Shown in pieces: positions 42,369 through 53,046 of a stretch of 64,000 bases of DNA. The position numbers and the translations under genes are program-made. Every line of letters starts with the position of its first letter. Positions within the stretch are counted from its first letter, which is position 1. A model generated the notes under the pieces. It saw only the letters and a program-made list of their open reading frames with translations. It searched no databases and had not been told where the DNA came from. The DNA is from Brasilonema sp. CT11 (GTDB lineage Bacteria > Cyanobacteriota > Cyanobacteriia > Cyanobacteriales > Nostocaceae), in the NCBI RefSeq assembly GCF_017982655.1, contig NZ_JABXYX010000023.1:1-64000 (forward strand). The letters are read 5' to 3'.

Positions 42369-43022
42369 TTACAGTGAATAATTTTTATCAAAGCTTTCAC
42401 GTGTCAATGGCTGTTCTAACTCCAGACCTTCGCCGCCTAAAGTTTCTAAAGGTTTGCCGTTTACTTCAATGTAGACTTTGGCATTCTTATCTACAGCCGT
42501 AGCGGTGTAGACAACTTGCCCCACGCGACCCATCATAGAAGAACTACCACCTCCACTTTCAAATTCTTCTGATAAATTGACATGAACACCATCACTTGCT
42601 GCCTTAACACCCAGTAGCTTTGTTCCTTGTGGAATTGTGGTAGTTTCGCTGCTTTCTGTTGGTCCAGCTAATAACTGTTGGAAAGTTCCTTCTAAAACTT
42701 CGTTAGGCGACTTCCCAAGAGCTTTGACTTGAACTGTTTGGGGAACCAACTTAAACCCACTACCTGTATCTTGCAGCCAAAAAACTTCAGCTTTTTGCTC
42801 ATCAGCCACCTTGTTTGCTGATACTGGAGGTTGACTTAGTGCTGGAACAGGGATTTGTACAGGGGGATTATTAGGAGGAGCAATACGAGCACTATTATTA
42901 TTATTATTATCTGCGGGTTTGCTGGCAAAAAAAGCTATACCACCACCCACTGCAATAACCGCTGCTGTTATAGCTGCAATAATACCTGGAGATAAACGGT
43001 TAGATCCTTGCTGTTCTTTCAT
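42369..43022 (-). CDS. GerMN domain protein
   Basis: A 217-residue protein with an N-terminal TM or signal segment (about 11-30, GIIAAITAAVIAVGGGIAFF), an Asn/Pro-rich linker (about 36-70) and a GerMN domain (about 78-217): EVFWLQDTGSGFKLVP, LEGTFQQLLAGPTES, IPQGTKLLGVKA, GVHVNLSEEFESGG and VGQVVYTATAV. GerMN proteins are extracytoplasmic; outside spore formers their role is unclear. The gene has a strong terminator. It precedes the DUF2993 and proS genes in the minus-strand series but with its own short leader. Confidence 0.85.
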   Translation of the reverse strand: MKEQQGSNRLSPGIIAAITAAVIAVGGGIAFFASKPADNNNNNSARIAPPNNPPVQIPVPALSQPPVSANKVADEQKAEVFWLQDTGSGFKLVPQTVQVKALGKSPNEVLEGTFQQLLAGPTESSETTTIPQGTKLLGVKAASDGVHVNLSEEFESGGGSSSMMGRVGQVVYTATAVDKNAKVYIEVNGKPLETLGGEGLELEQPLTRESFDKNYSL

Positions 43023-43087
43023 ATTGAAAACCTACCTTTAGGCTGAAATAGTATTTGTATGAGGAGAAGCCTGGTTAACGACGATAC

Positions 43088-43903
43088 TTATAAACTAGGG
43101 GTTTCCAAAAACCTAGAAGATGGCTCTACTCGCAAAAATGCGGCAATCTCTAACTCTTCTGGTTTCATATTCAATTTTAGGATTCGTACTTGTAGACCGT
43201 CACCTTCCAGATTGCTTAAATCCAATCGTTTGTTGAGATTGTTCACAACTGTGTTGACAAATTGAGGTGGAACCTGTTCTCCATTGGCTGCCACAATTGG
43301 GTTAACTAACTGGATATTCCTGCCACCAACGATACGAAATCCTGATTCCACCCTAATTAACAAGGGCTTATCCAGACTTCTATCCTGTAATTCTACTTGG
43401 GCACTCAAGCGGTTGTCGGCTAAAAATTTTACATTTGGATTGGTAAAATGATAGACAGAATTCTTCTGCGCTGTGTTTGAAGAACCCCCTGTGTTAATTT
43501 TTAGCTTCTGTAACATCACCAGAAATTCAGGTGATTGTATGAGTTTATTGATATCGTGTTGAGTTAACACCAAACGGACACCAGCTTGTAAAGGTCGTTT
43601 GAATAATGGTCGCTTTTTTCCCAGACTGCGCGGTTCTAATTCAATTGCATCGGTTTCCAATTCTAAAGCTGCAATGCGAATGTTTTGCCACTTCTTGAGT
43701 TGCAAAGAACGCCCTGCAACACGCACCTTTTCTACCTTGCCTTGCAGCAATTGGTGAGTAGGGGCATTGTCAACTCGCACTTGCAATTGTTCTACCTGAG
43801 CCAACTGAGAACGGATAGCATTTTCAGCCGTCTGATCAACCACCAGTCCTACCGGAGTCACTAACCCTAACAAGCCAGATACAAGGAGTATGAAGAATTC
43901 CAT
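43088..43903 (-). CDS. DUF2993/LmeA-like lipid-binding protein
   Basis: A 271-residue protein with a signal/TM segment (about 1-23, EFFILLVSGLLGLVTPVGLV). The DUF2993 domain follows, recognised from ENAIRSQLAQVEQLQVRVDN, LLQGKVEKVRVAGRSLQLK, IRIAALELETDAIEL, VRLVLTQHDINKLIQSPEF and NKRLDLSNLEGDGLQVRIL. LmeA-like proteins bind phospholipids in the envelope; cyanobacterial copies are uncharacterised. It lies 42 bp after proS on the same strand and may be cotranscribed with it. The start ATG 43903 and length are normal. Confidence 0.85.
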   Translation of the reverse strand: MEFFILLVSGLLGLVTPVGLVVDQTAENAIRSQLAQVEQLQVRVDNAPTHQLLQGKVEKVRVAGRSLQLKKWQNIRIAALELETDAIELEPRSLGKKRPLFKRPLQAGVRLVLTQHDINKLIQSPEFLVMLQKLKINTGGSSNTAQKNSVYHFTNPNVKFLADNRLSAQVELQDRSLDKPLLIRVESGFRIVGGRNIQLVNPIVAANGEQVPPQFVNTVVNNLNKRLDLSNLEGDGLQVRILKLNMKPEELEIAAFLRVEPSSRFLETPSL

Positions 43904-43944
43904 GTTTTCGTTTGTGATAGTGGTATTCAGTTACCAGTTACCAG

Positions 43945-45750
43945 TTAACTGTTCACCGATTGAATCCACTGCTTTAGTGTAGATACAACGTCAGCGATCG
44001 CAATTTCTTGTGATTTTCGACTTTTTCGTTCCACAACTTCGACTTTGCCATTGGCGATCGCTCGTCCGGTGACAATTCTGTATGGAATGCCAATCAAATC
44101 TGCATCTTTGAATTTTACTCCTGCCCGTTCATTACGGTCATCGAGTAAGGTTTCAACTCCTGCTTGATTGAGTTGGACGTACAGTTTTTCAGCGATCTCC
44201 ACTTGTTGGGCGTCGTTGATGTTAGGAATTGTAACAATTGTGTGATAAGGTGCGATCGCCACTGGCCAAATAATTCCATCTTTGTCGTAAGATTGCTCTA
44301 CAGCAGCTTGAGCCAAGCGTGACACACCTACACCAAAACAACCCATCAGTAGAGGTTTTTCTTCACCCTGTTCGTTGGTAAAAGTTGCACCCATTGCTAT
44401 GGAATACTTAGTGCCCAGTTGAAATATGTGACCTACCTCGATCCCACGAGCACTTTCTAGGGTTTGCTCTGGGTTGTGCTTTGCGCGATCGCCTGGTCTG
44501 GCTTTACGCACATCCACGGCAAACTCTGGTAACTTCAATTGCTCACCCCAATTTGCCCCGACGACGTGGTAGCCAGATTCATTGGCACCCGTGACAAAGT
44601 TTTTTAAATCAGTTGCAGTTTTATCGACCAAACGTAAAAAGCCTGGTGCTATATTCTTCACAGATTTAATATAATCATCCGCAACATCAGGGGCAATGTA
44701 ACCCAAGGGCAAAGGCTTACTAGCCCATTTCCTTTGAGCTTCTGTATCTGGTACTGCAAGTTTAATCACCGTTTTTGCATCGTACTTCGGAGCTAACTTT
44801 GTCAATTCATTTTGTAACTTGACATCATTAACTTCTTGGTCACCTCGGATGCTCACCAGCACTACTACTGATGTTCCATTATCAAAAATTGTTTCGTAAA
44901 GAACGTTTTTCACAAGCTGGGTGGAGGAACATTTCAAAAATTCACAGACTTTCTCAATTGTTTCCGTCCCTGGTGTTTCTCGTTTTTCGTAATTGGTAAA
45001 TGCAGAGGGTTGCGCGTCTGGTGGTAAAGAAACTGCTTTTTCTACGTTCGCCGCGTATTGCCCATCTTTAGTGTAGAGGACTTCATCTTCGCCTGCTTCC
45101 GCCAGCACCATAAATTCTTGAGAAGCAGAACCACCGATTGCACCAGAATCGGCTTGCACGTCACGAAAAGCCAAGCCAGACCGCCGCAGTATATTACTGT
45201 AGGCGATGTGCATATCCTGATATGTTTTTTCTAGACTTTCTTCATCTACGTTGAAGGAGTAAGCATCCTTCATGATGAATTCTCGTCCGCGCATCAAACC
45301 AAAACGGGGGCGAATTTCATCACGGAACTTAGTTTGAATTTGGTAGAGCAGCTGTGGTAGCTGACGATAGGAACGAATCATATCACGAGCAATTGTCGTG
45401 ATGACTTCCTCGTGAGTTGGTCCTAGGGCTTGTTCCTGGTCGCGACGATCTTTGAGGGAGAACATGATACCCTCAGCTTTAGTGTAGGTGTCCCAGCGTC
45501 CAGACTCCTTCCACAAGTCAGCCGGTTGAAGTTGGGGTAAGAGACATTCTTGTCCGCCAGCGGCGTTCATTTCTTCCCGGACAATTTGGGAGACTTTTTG
45601 CAGTACTCGCCACATGAGCGGAAGATAGGCATAGACACCGCTACCGATGCGACGAATGTATCCTGCACGAAGCAAAAGTTTATGACTGGGAATTTCAGCA
45701 TCTGCTGGATCATCCCTGAGTGTGAGAAATAACATTTGTGACAGTCGCAT
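43945..45750 (-). CDS. proS: Prolyl-tRNA synthetase
   Basis: A 601-residue class II bacterial-type ProRS with an insertion (editing) domain. Visible: [36 protein letters not shown] (motif 1 area), [21 protein letters not shown] (motif 2), the INS domain from about 225 to 405 ([20 protein letters not shown] and later), CFGVGVSRL-type motif 3 ([12 protein letters not shown]) and the anticodon-binding domain. ATG at 45750 with AAAGGGGAC upstream is chosen, rejecting the TTG at 45768. The gene starts back-to-back with the acyltransferase gene. Confidence 0.96.
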   Translation of the reverse strand: MRLSQMLFLTLRDDPADAEIPSHKLLLRAGYIRRIGSGVYAYLPLMWRVLQKVSQIVREEMNAAGGQECLLPQLQPADLWKESGRWDTYTKAEGIMFSLKDRRDQEQALGPTHEEVITTIARDMIRSYRQLPQLLYQIQTKFRDEIRPRFGLMRGREFIMKDAYSFNVDEESLEKTYQDMHIAYSNILRRSGLAFRDVQADSGAIGGSASQEFMVLAEAGEDEVLYTKDGQYAANVEKAVSLPPDAQPSAFTNYEKRETPGTETIEKVCEFLKCSSTQLVKNVLYETIFDNGTSVVVLVSIRGDQEVNDVKLQNELTKLAPKYDAKTVIKLAVPDTEAQRKWASKPLPLGYIAPDVADDYIKSVKNIAPGFLRLVDKTATDLKNFVTGANESGYHVVGANWGEQLKLPEFAVDVRKARPGDRAKHNPEQTLESARGIEVGHIFQLGTKYSIAMGATFTNEQGEEKPLLMGCFGVGVSRLAQAAVEQSYDKDGIIWPVAIAPYHTIVTIPNINDAQQVEIAEKLYVQLNQAGVETLLDDRNERAGVKFKDADLIGIPYRIVTGRAIANGKVEVVERKSRKSQEIAIADVVSTLKQWIQSVNS

Positions 45751-45801
45751 CGTTTGTCCCCTTTCCAAATTCGATCATCTCTATTTCAGTTACAGTTTAA
45801 A

Positions 45802-47226
45802 ATGAAGGCTTGCAGCTTCAGGAGCATTTTTACCTTGCCTGATGTCGTTTATCAAGCACAGCCACCCCTAGAATTTATCCCTCCAGCGCTAGATCCCTGG
45901 TTTTTACGCGTTTGCCAATTGTTCCTACCCAGCTTAATACACTGGAGAACGGCAATTAGTCATATTGAAGCAGACAACCAGGAAGTTTTGCTGAATCTTT
46001 ATCGCCAGTTTCAGGATCGCAAAATCCGTTTTTTAATCGCATTTCGTCATCCCAAGGCAGAAGATCCACTTTGTCTGGTCTACTTGCTCTCCCACATTTT
46101 GCCAAAGCTAGCACGACACAAGGGTGTAGTGCTACAGCCTCCGATTCACGCTCATTTTATCTACGACCGGGGAATTCCTCTATGGGCTGGTTCCTACATT
46201 GGCTGGGTTGCTTCACGCTTGGGTGGGACGCCTATCGTCCGAGGTAAGGCAGATTGGACGGGGTTACGATCAGCGCGTGATTTGTTTGCCAATGGTCAGT
46301 TCCCGATGGCGGCTGCACCAGAAGGAGCCACGAATGGTCTTTCAGAAATTGTCAACCCATTGGAACCCGGCATTGCTCAACTCGGCTTTTGGTGTGCTGA
46401 AGATTTGCACAAAGACAATCGACATGAGCAGGTTTTTATTGTACCAGTTGGAATTAAATATAGTTACATCTCTGCTCCTTGGGATGCGATCGCCAAACTT
46501 TTAACCGAATTGGAAGCTGCTTGCGGTTTAGCTGTAGACAGACAAAGCCAATCAGAACACAGCACTTTCGACTCTCTGTATCCACGGTTATTTCGTTTAG
46601 GCGAACATTTATTGTCTTTAATGGAAAAGTTTTACACGCGGTTTTATCATCAAAAACTGCCTGTGCAAGAAGAAGCAAAAGATGTCAATGAACTGTTGGC
46701 ATCTCGTCTCAAAGCTTTGTTAAATATTGTCTTACAAGTTGCAGAACAGTATTTTGACTTACAACCCAAAGGAAATTTTAATGATCGCTGTCGTCGCGTA
46801 GAACAGGCTGGCTGGAATTATATTTTTCGTGAAGAATTTAAGGATGTCAAAGCACTGTCACCTTTGGAACGCGGTTTAGGCGATCGCATCGCCGAAGAAG
46901 CTAATTTACGGATGTGGCACATGAGGCTGGTGGAAAATTTCGTTGCTGTCACAGGTAAATACGTACGAGAAAAACCCACACCAGAACGCTTTGCGGAGAC
47001 AACGTTATTAATACGGAACATGGTTAATCGAATCAGAGGCGGTAGTCCTTCACATTACCTAACACTTGGCAAGCAAGAGGTAAAAATAACAATAGGTGAG
47101 CCAATCTCTGTTTCTGAACGTTATCCAAATTATCAGGCAAGTCGTCAAGCTGCAAGGCAAGCAGTTGCTGATTTAACGAAGGATTTACAACTGGCGATGG
47201 AGGATTTGATTTTGAAGGGGGAGTGA
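45802..47226 (+). CDS. PlsC-like acyltransferase
   Basis: A 474-residue protein with an acyltransferase core (about 60-260). The HX4D catalytic motif is His83-Asp88 in FRHPKAEDPL, followed by RGIPLWAGSYIGWVASRLGG, FPMAAAPEGATNGL (acyl-acceptor PEG motif) and VFIVPVGIKY. This is the 1-acylglycerol-3-phosphate acyltransferase superfamily. A 220-residue helical C-terminal extension of unknown role makes it much longer than PlsC (about 250). The start is uncertain because no ribosome binding site is seen; ATG 45802 is preferred to 45754, which lies at the proS start. It may act on unusual lipids. Confidence 0.8.
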   Translation: MKACSFRSIFTLPDVVYQAQPPLEFIPPALDPWFLRVCQLFLPSLIHWRTAISHIEADNQEVLLNLYRQFQDRKIRFLIAFRHPKAEDPLCLVYLLSHILPKLARHKGVVLQPPIHAHFIYDRGIPLWAGSYIGWVASRLGGTPIVRGKADWTGLRSARDLFANGQFPMAAAPEGATNGLSEIVNPLEPGIAQLGFWCAEDLHKDNRHEQVFIVPVGIKYSYISAPWDAIAKLLTELEAACGLAVDRQSQSEHSTFDSLYPRLFRLGEHLLSLMEKFYTRFYHQKLPVQEEAKDVNELLASRLKALLNIVLQVAEQYFDLQPKGNFNDRCRRVEQAGWNYIFREEFKDVKALSPLERGLGDRIAEEANLRMWHMRLVENFVAVTGKYVREKPTPERFAETTLLIRNMVNRIRGGSPSHYLTLGKQEVKITIGEPISVSERYPNYQASRQAARQAVADLTKDLQLAMEDLILKGE

Positions 47227-47646
47227 TGCAAGAAATTAGCTGTAACTGTTAATTATCAGACCTGTTGGGAAATAAAAATAAAGTGTCGGATGCTAGGATT
47301 CTTCCTATCCCCTCCCGATTTATGCCGCATCCAAATAGAAGTTCCACAGCCCTGTGGAGACTAACATGAGACGCTCATCGAAATCAGTGACACGATTCCT
47401 GTAAATTCCTGCGATCTGTGCGGAGCACAGCAGCGAAGCTATCGCATTGTATCGTTTCACTCCGGCAAAGGGATTCTCACGCGGAATGCAACATTAGCGC
47501 GAAGTTTTGGATAAGTAAATTTGTCAATATATATTCCTAAGTCTGACTTCTGCTCATCAATAGGTATACTCATCATCGTTAAAATAATTGTTAGTAGCCA
47601 AAATTTTAGATTTTTTGTTAAAAATATCACACCTGTTAAGTATAAA
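47227..47646. other. Intergenic region before alkB
   Basis: About 420 bp without a clear gene. It contains GGATGCTAGGATTCTTCCTATCC-like partial palindromes near 47290-47312 and a short GTGCGGAGCACAGCAGCGAAGC stretch. The frame upstream of alkB (47521-47646) is AT-rich and does not look coding. Confidence 0.45.
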
Positions 47647-48279
47647 GTGTATACAGAGTTGGAGCTTTGGGAAGATCCAGAAAGGGAAAAGCAGCTAGAG
47701 TGGGCGCGATTACCTATGCCTGACGCAGAAGTAATCATTTACCCCAACTTATTTGATAAAAACGAAAGCGACCAAATGTTTTCTGAGTTGTACAGGACTA
47801 CTCATTGGAAACAAGATACAACACTGCTTTTTGGTAAACGCATCGCTCTACCACGACTTACCGCTTGGTATGGGGATAAAGGCAAATTTTATACTTACTC
47901 AAAAATAAAAATGGAGCGTCATTCATGGACTCCCATATTAATAAAAATCAAGTCTCGAATTGAGAGCATAGTTGGCACGCAATTTAACAGCGTATTACTA
48001 AATTTATACCGCGACGGCAAAGACAGTGTAGCTTGGCATAGCGACGATGAACCAGAGCTTGGTGAAAACCCGGAGATTGGCTCTGTAAGCTTTGGCGCTA
48101 GTCGCCGTTTTATGTTTAGGCATAAATCTCAAAAAGAATTAAAATTTGAGATTGAATTAACTCATGGAAGCTTTCTTCTCATGAAAGGAGCAACGCAACA
48201 TTTCTGGCAACACCAAACACCAAAGACTAGCAAGGTCATGAAACCAAGAATAAATCTTACCTTTAGAAAAGTGAGCTAA
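47647..48279 (+). CDS. Alpha-ketoglutarate-dependent dioxygenase AlkB family
   Basis: About 210 residues. The iron-binding triad is visible: His131 and Asp133 (AWHSDDE) and His189 (FWQHQTPKT), with the 2-oxoglutarate-binding arginines Arg201 and Arg207 (RINLTFR). LPRLTAWYGDKGKFYTYS (68-85) is the nucleotide recognition lid. The enzyme oxidatively demethylates alkylated bases (1-meA, 3-meC) in DNA or RNA. GTG 47647 is the most likely start since it leaves the usual short N-terminus before EWARLPMPDAEV; the ORF could open at 47521. Confidence 0.88.
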   Translation: MYTELELWEDPEREKQLEWARLPMPDAEVIIYPNLFDKNESDQMFSELYRTTHWKQDTTLLFGKRIALPRLTAWYGDKGKFYTYSKIKMERHSWTPILIKIKSRIESIVGTQFNSVLLNLYRDGKDSVAWHSDDEPELGENPEIGSVSFGASRRFMFRHKSQKELKFEIELTHGSFLLMKGATQHFWQHQTPKTSKVMKPRINLTFRKVS

Positions 48280-48306
48280 CGTAAAGACAGCCACCTTGAT
48301 ATAGTC

Positions 48307-48891
48307 TCAGGCAAATTGCTTAGGAAAAACTTTTGATAAATCTAAGGATAAATCAGGAAAACACGGTAGAAACACTGACTCATTCGGCAGAAAAATCAAC
48401 TTTTTACGATAACCAAATTTTCCTTGTAAATCTTGATACGGTTCACTGTAGCATTCCAGGCAGTTATCTACTAAATTAAATATCCAATAATCAGAAATAC
48501 CTGCTTCAGCATAAATTGGTAATTTTACCTCTTGGTCATATTTTAAAGAGGAATCAGCAATTTCAATTAACAGTAATATATCGGCGGGACTGGGATGAGC
48601 ACTGAGATAGTCATCATCTCGATTTTGTGCAATGACAAGATCTGGTTCAGGTTGGTTGTGGTTAAGAATAATAATTGGTTCTTGTCCTCGTAGTGTCCCC
48701 CGTTCTCCAACAAGCTTGAATAACTCTCGAAATAAACGGGTTTCACAAACAGAGTGTGGTCTACCTTTCGATACCATTGGGATAATTTCTCCGTTGATCA
48801 GCTCAACTCGATCATCCTCACTGAAAAATCCGAGTTCTGCTAAACGGTCGTATTCAGAAATTGTAAAACGTTTTGCTGTGGTTATAGTCAT
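48307..48891 (-). CDS. Uma2 family (DUF820) protein
   Basis: A 194-residue protein of the PD-(D/E)XK-fold Uma2/DUF820 family abundant in cyanobacteria. It begins with ERLAELGFF then EDDRVELINGEIIPMV. The nuclease-like core is PEPDLVIAQNRDDDYL (catalytic Asp), ADILLLIEIADSSLKYD (E-x-A) and Lys in QEVKLPIYAEAGISDYWI. The full acidic/Lys triad is present. The biological role, although annotated as endonuclease in general, is not established. It is followed on the opposite strand by alkB, ending 28 bp away. Confidence 0.88.
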   Translation of the reverse strand: MTITTAKRFTISEYDRLAELGFFSEDDRVELINGEIIPMVSKGRPHSVCETRLFRELFKLVGERGTLRGQEPIIILNHNQPEPDLVIAQNRDDDYLSAHPSPADILLLIEIADSSLKYDQEVKLPIYAEAGISDYWIFNLVDNCLECYSEPYQDLQGKFGYRKKLIFLPNESVFLPCFPDLSLDLSKVFPKQFA

Positions 48892-48982
48892 AGCATTTTA
48901 GGAACTTCAGGGCTTGAAAAAAATAGAAGCTACCTATGACTTATTTTAAATTGCGCAAAATAACAAAGACAGTAACTCATTC

Positions 48983-49087
48983 ATGACAAATGCAAAAACA
49001 GCCCAACCAATACAAATCATGCTGGCACATTGGGCTGATTTTGGTGATGATGAAATTGTCCAGATTGATAAGTTTATCAACCTTTAA
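48983..49087 (+). CDS. Possible 34-aa small ORF
   Basis: ATG 48983 opens a 34-codon frame (MTNAKTAQPIQIMLAHWADF, then GDDEIVQIDKFINL). The composition looks protein-like rather than random, but no ribosome binding site and no family are apparent. It may be a remnant or a real small protein. It lies between the divergent Uma2 gene and the helicase terminator region. Confidence 0.25.
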   Translation: MTNAKTAQPIQIMLAHWADFGDDEIVQIDKFINL

Positions 49088-49148
49088 CTGAACTAAAAGC
49101 CAATAGTCAAAAGTCAGGAACTCATGACTTATGACTGATCACGAGAAC

Positions 49149-50693
49149 CTAAGAAGCTGTTTCCCTAGCTGCCCCGGAACCTAGCTTTTTTGGAGACACT
49201 GAAGTCTCGCGACGTCCTGTCCGCAGTTTGGGCTTGGGACTGCCACGTTTTTCTCCTTCTGTGTTGTTGGTGTCGGATGAAGACCAAGAGGAGCGGGGGC
49301 GATCGCCAGACAACTCGCCGCGACGTCCTGTCCGCAGTCTGGGTTTGGGAGTTGGGGGTACAAGATCTTCTTCTGTAATGTCTGGTTCTGATTGCAGCCA
49401 AGCAGGACGGGTTTGGTCGTAAGCAATTTGCAACGCTGCTGCAGCGATCGCCTGAGCATCGTATTGTTCAATCAGCTCGCTTACCATTGGTAAAAATGAA
49501 GCTAAACGCTCACCTGCCAATGCTTCTCGCACTTGAGTTTGCAATTTTTCTATCTGCCGCGCTTCAATTTGTGTCCGTGTAGGAATCGACAGCACTTGCC
49601 AAGTCTGCCGATTATGGCGTTCAAACACTTGCTGCTTGCGTCGTTCAAAGGGCTGCACCAGAGAAATGGCTGTACCTTCTTTACCAGCTCGACCTGTACG
49701 ACCAATCCGGTGAACATAGGTTTCTACGCTATCGGGTAAGTCAAAGTTAATCACGTGAGACAACTGGTCAACGTCTAAACCTCGTGCTGCAATATCCGTT
49801 GCAACGACCCAGCGTACTTGACGATTGCGGAACCGTATCAATAAGCGTTCCCGCGCTTGTTGCGACAAATCACCGTGATATTCATCCACACTATGACCAG
49901 CTGCTTGCAGTTGATTGGTGAGTTCTGCTGCTGTACGTCTGGTGCGAACAAAGATTAAAGCCGATTCTGGGTCTTCCATTTCGAGAATTGGCTGTAAGGC
50001 TTTGGCTTTTGTCCAGTGGCGCGGTACAATATAAGCCACCTGATTAATTTTGTTAGGAGCGGCTTTTGGTTGCTCAACGGTTACTGTGACTGGCGAACGT
50101 AAGAACTTGTTCACCAACTGACGAATTGAGGGAGGCATTGTTGCCGAGAATAGAGCTGTCTGGCGGTCTTTGGGGGCTTGAGAGAGAATTTTCTCTACAT
50201 CGTCGATAAAGCCCATGCTTAGCATTTCATCAGCTTCATCCAACACAAACCATTTCACCCGATCCAGCTTCAAACTGCCTCGCTCCAGCAAGTCTATCAC
50301 TCGCCCTGGCGTACCTACGACCATGTGAACGCCGCGTTTGAGTTGTAACATTTGACGATCTATCGATTGACCACCGTAGATTGCTAAAACGCGCAAATCT
50401 TGGTTTGCAATAAATTGATTGATCGCATCGTGAACTTGAATAGCTAACTCACGAGTTGGTGTTAGAACCAAAGCTTGGACAGCTTTTTGAGTCACATCCA
50501 CCTGATCTATAATTGGCAGGGAAAATGCTGCCGTTTTTCCCGTTCCAGTTTGGGATTGACCTACGACATCACGACCTGATAACAGGTGTGGAATTGCTTG
50601 CGCTTGGATGTTTGTTGGTGCGCTAAAGCCTAGTTTTTCTAATAGCTGAGCAGACTCTTGTGAAATTCCTAAATCTGAAAACGAAAGATTCAT
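49149..50693 (-). CDS. DEAD-box RNA helicase (CrhR/DeaD-type)
   Basis: A 514-residue helicase. All motifs are present: Q motif FSAPTNIQAQAIP (23-35), motif I SQTGTGKT (47-54), PTRELA, TPGR, DEAD, SAT, and in domain 2 ATDIAARGLDV and HRIGRTGR. The C-terminal 80 residues are basic and contain two copies of P(R/K)LRTGRR with an intervening Ser/Arg segment, an RNA-binding tail. AGGAGA precedes the ATG at 50693. The leader of roughly 185 bp back to rimO could host cold or redox regulation as in cyanobacterial crhR, but this is inference. Confidence 0.93.
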   Translation of the reverse strand: MNLSFSDLGISQESAQLLEKLGFSAPTNIQAQAIPHLLSGRDVVGQSQTGTGKTAAFSLPIIDQVDVTQKAVQALVLTPTRELAIQVHDAINQFIANQDLRVLAIYGGQSIDRQMLQLKRGVHMVVGTPGRVIDLLERGSLKLDRVKWFVLDEADEMLSMGFIDDVEKILSQAPKDRQTALFSATMPPSIRQLVNKFLRSPVTVTVEQPKAAPNKINQVAYIVPRHWTKAKALQPILEMEDPESALIFVRTRRTAAELTNQLQAAGHSVDEYHGDLSQQARERLLIRFRNRQVRWVVATDIAARGLDVDQLSHVINFDLPDSVETYVHRIGRTGRAGKEGTAISLVQPFERRKQQVFERHNRQTWQVLSIPTRTQIEARQIEKLQTQVREALAGERLASFLPMVSELIEQYDAQAIAAAALQIAYDQTRPAWLQSEPDITEEDLVPPTPKPRLRTGRRGELSGDRPRSSWSSSDTNNTEGEKRGSPKPKLRTGRRETSVSPKKLGSGAARETAS

Positions 50694-50879
50694 TAAATCT
50701 CCTATATGTTCGTTTGGTTTTTTGATGAGTTATTTGTGATTTCTCAAAAGACAAAGAACCCCTAGGGTATGCCTATGACAGGTCTTTTGACGTTTAAAGT
50801 CGCGTACACTTTGTGATGAGCGACACTCGCCAGATAGTTGAAAACTTTCCTTGGCAACGGCTGGCTCACAAATGACAAC

Positions 50880-52199
50880 TTAGTTGGTGACAACTTGACC
50901 ATAAAGGTCGTAGGCATCAGCTTTTTGGATACCTACTGGTACGATGGTTCCTAAGCGTGCTTCTCCATAAACAAATACCTGCCCATCTACTTCTGGGGAA
51001 AACCTGCCAGAACGACCAACTAATTGTCCTGTGACAGGATTTTCTTGTTCAATCAGAACATCAACGACTTTGCCAATTTCAAGTTGATTTTTCTTTAAAG
51101 AAATCGGCTGTTGGAGTTCCATGATTACGTTCCGCCGCTCATCCATGACGAATTGAGGCAGCTGATTTGGTAGGTTGTAGGCAGGTGTTCCTTCTTCTTT
51201 TGAAAAGGTAAACACACCCACATGGTCAAACTCATGACGCTGGATGAACTGCGACAGATGCTCAAAATGTTCCTGTGTTTCTCCTGGAAAACCGACAATC
51301 AACGTCGTTCGCAGCACAGCTTTTGGTAATGTCTCTTTTATGCGTTCGATAATCCCATCGTTCACCCGTCCTTGCCAGGGACGATTCATAGCGCGGAGAA
51401 TGTCTGGATGGGAATGCTGCAAGGGCAAATCCAGGTAAGGTAAGACGTTAGATGTCTCCTGAATTGCTGTTATCACATCTGGGGTGAGTCCGGTTGGATA
51501 GGCATAGTGTATACGAATCCAAGGTACATTGACTTTCCCCAAAGCACGAAGTAATTCAGCTAATTTCGGCTTGCCATAAATATCGAGACCGTAATTGGTG
51601 GTAATTTGGGAAATCAAAATGATTTCTTGGACACCTTGACTTGCTAGCTGTTCTGCTTCGGTAACTATTGATTCTATGGTACGCGATCGCTGGTTCCCCC
51701 GCAGGTGGGGAATAATGCAAAAAGCACATCGGTAATCACAACCTTCGGCAACCCGCAGGTAAGCGACTCCTTCTGTTGTGGTGCGGTAGCGGGGTGTGGT
51801 TTCATCAGCAATGTAGGTTGGCTGTGAACTAACCAGCTTAACCCGCTTACCTTGTTCTACTTGCTGAATAACATCCACTATTTTGTGATAGTCCCCGCTT
51901 CCCACCACTGCTACTGCCTCAGGCAACTCTTCCAACAACTGTTCTTGGAAGTGCTGCGCCATACAGCCTGTGATAACAATTTTTTTATCTGCTTCTGCCA
52001 GTTCTACTAAAGTTCTAACAGATTCTTCTCTTGCCGCTTCAATAAAACTACATGTATTAACTATAACATATTCTGCTAATTCTTCATTAGAATCTACGCC
52101 GTACCCTGCTTCTACTAGGAGTCCTAGCATATGTTCTGTATCTACTCTATTTTTCTCACACCCTAAGTGAGAAATTGCAATTGTTGGCTTGTCACCCAT
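50880..52199 (-). CDS. rimO: Ribosomal protein S12 methylthiotransferase RimO
   Basis: A 439-residue radical SAM methylthiotransferase. The UPF0004 domain has the cluster cysteines Cys14, Cys50 and Cys79. The radical-SAM motif CDYRCAFC has Cys154, Cys158 and Cys161. A TRAM domain forms the last 65 residues ([20 protein letters not shown]). It modifies Asp88/89 of ribosomal protein S12. ATG 52199 ([18 protein letters not shown]) is chosen over the in-frame GTG 52205. It is distinguished from MiaB by the S12-type sequence around [11 protein letters not shown]. Confidence 0.93.
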   Translation of the reverse strand: MGDKPTIAISHLGCEKNRVDTEHMLGLLVEAGYGVDSNEELAEYVIVNTCSFIEAAREESVRTLVELAEADKKIVITGCMAQHFQEQLLEELPEAVAVVGSGDYHKIVDVIQQVEQGKRVKLVSSQPTYIADETTPRYRTTTEGVAYLRVAEGCDYRCAFCIIPHLRGNQRSRTIESIVTEAEQLASQGVQEIILISQITTNYGLDIYGKPKLAELLRALGKVNVPWIRIHYAYPTGLTPDVITAIQETSNVLPYLDLPLQHSHPDILRAMNRPWQGRVNDGIIERIKETLPKAVLRTTLIVGFPGETQEHFEHLSQFIQRHEFDHVGVFTFSKEEGTPAYNLPNQLPQFVMDERRNVIMELQQPISLKKNQLEIGKVVDVLIEQENPVTGQLVGRSGRFSPEVDGQVFVYGEARLGTIVPVGIQKADAYDLYGQVVTN

Positions 52200-53046
52200 A
52201 TTCACAAAAATCTTTAGGTTTTTTCATGTACTTCAACGTTTAAGGGCTAGTTTTTTGCTTCAAACACCATGAGGTTGGTAAAAACCTCCTAATTTTGCTA
52301 TGACTTTCTAGTTATATACAGCCTCAGGCAGCTATGACCATGATCAAGATAGAGTTCATGCTATGATAGCTCTATTAATCTGTTGATCAAGAGAAAAGAA
52401 GCAACAGTTTTGATAAGTTTGACACTAGTCGTTAATCTTTGTTTATAAATTGCCTGTTGGTATTTTACATTACCGCTACGTGTGTGTTGTTAGTTTACCT
52501 CTTGGGAAGCCACTCTCGATTTGGAAATTGGTCAGATTAATGAGAATTATTGCTCATCTCGCCAAAACCAACTGTGTGTGGCGCTTTTTGAGAAGTCGCT
52601 ACCCTAAGGAAAATAGCGCGTTAACGCCTGCATAACGGTAATGCTATCCCTCTACTCAGGCAATGCCTGAAAGAAGTGATATGCGAGATGCCTTATCCAC
52701 GGGAAGCTGCCTCGCGTCTGGTGAGTGGCAAACTCCTCTTGCTGTGTCAACAATATCTTAACATATCTTATGGAAACTTTGCCGCCACATTCCATGCTAA
52801 GGAGGACGCAAGCTGTTCAGGAGCTAAAATCAAAGAAAACACTACTGGCAAGTCCTTGGAAATGCTTGTTGGGTGCAAATAACAAATAAAATTGTTTAAG
52901 AGCTAGTTGAACAAATGGTGATAAAAAGCAAACTTAAATAATTAGTAGTGAATTATGAGTCAATAGTCAATAGTCAATAGTCACCAGTGATAATAACAAA
53001 TGATGAATGACTAAGGACTGATGACTCCGCAAAGCGGGTTAAAAAC
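52200..53046. other. Large gene-poor region
   Basis: About 850 bp without a supported gene. Frames at 52450-52635 and 52676-52882 are short, with no ribosome binding site and no known domain. The right part consists of degenerate TCAATAGTCAATAGTCA-type repeats (52960-53030), frequent intergenic filler in these genomes. No tRNA or other structured RNA was recognised. Confidence 0.5.

Noticed and set aside
52450-52882. Two short plus-strand frames (61 and 68 codons)
   Set aside because: No ribosome binding site, no family resemblance, weak codon pattern; treated as intergenic.
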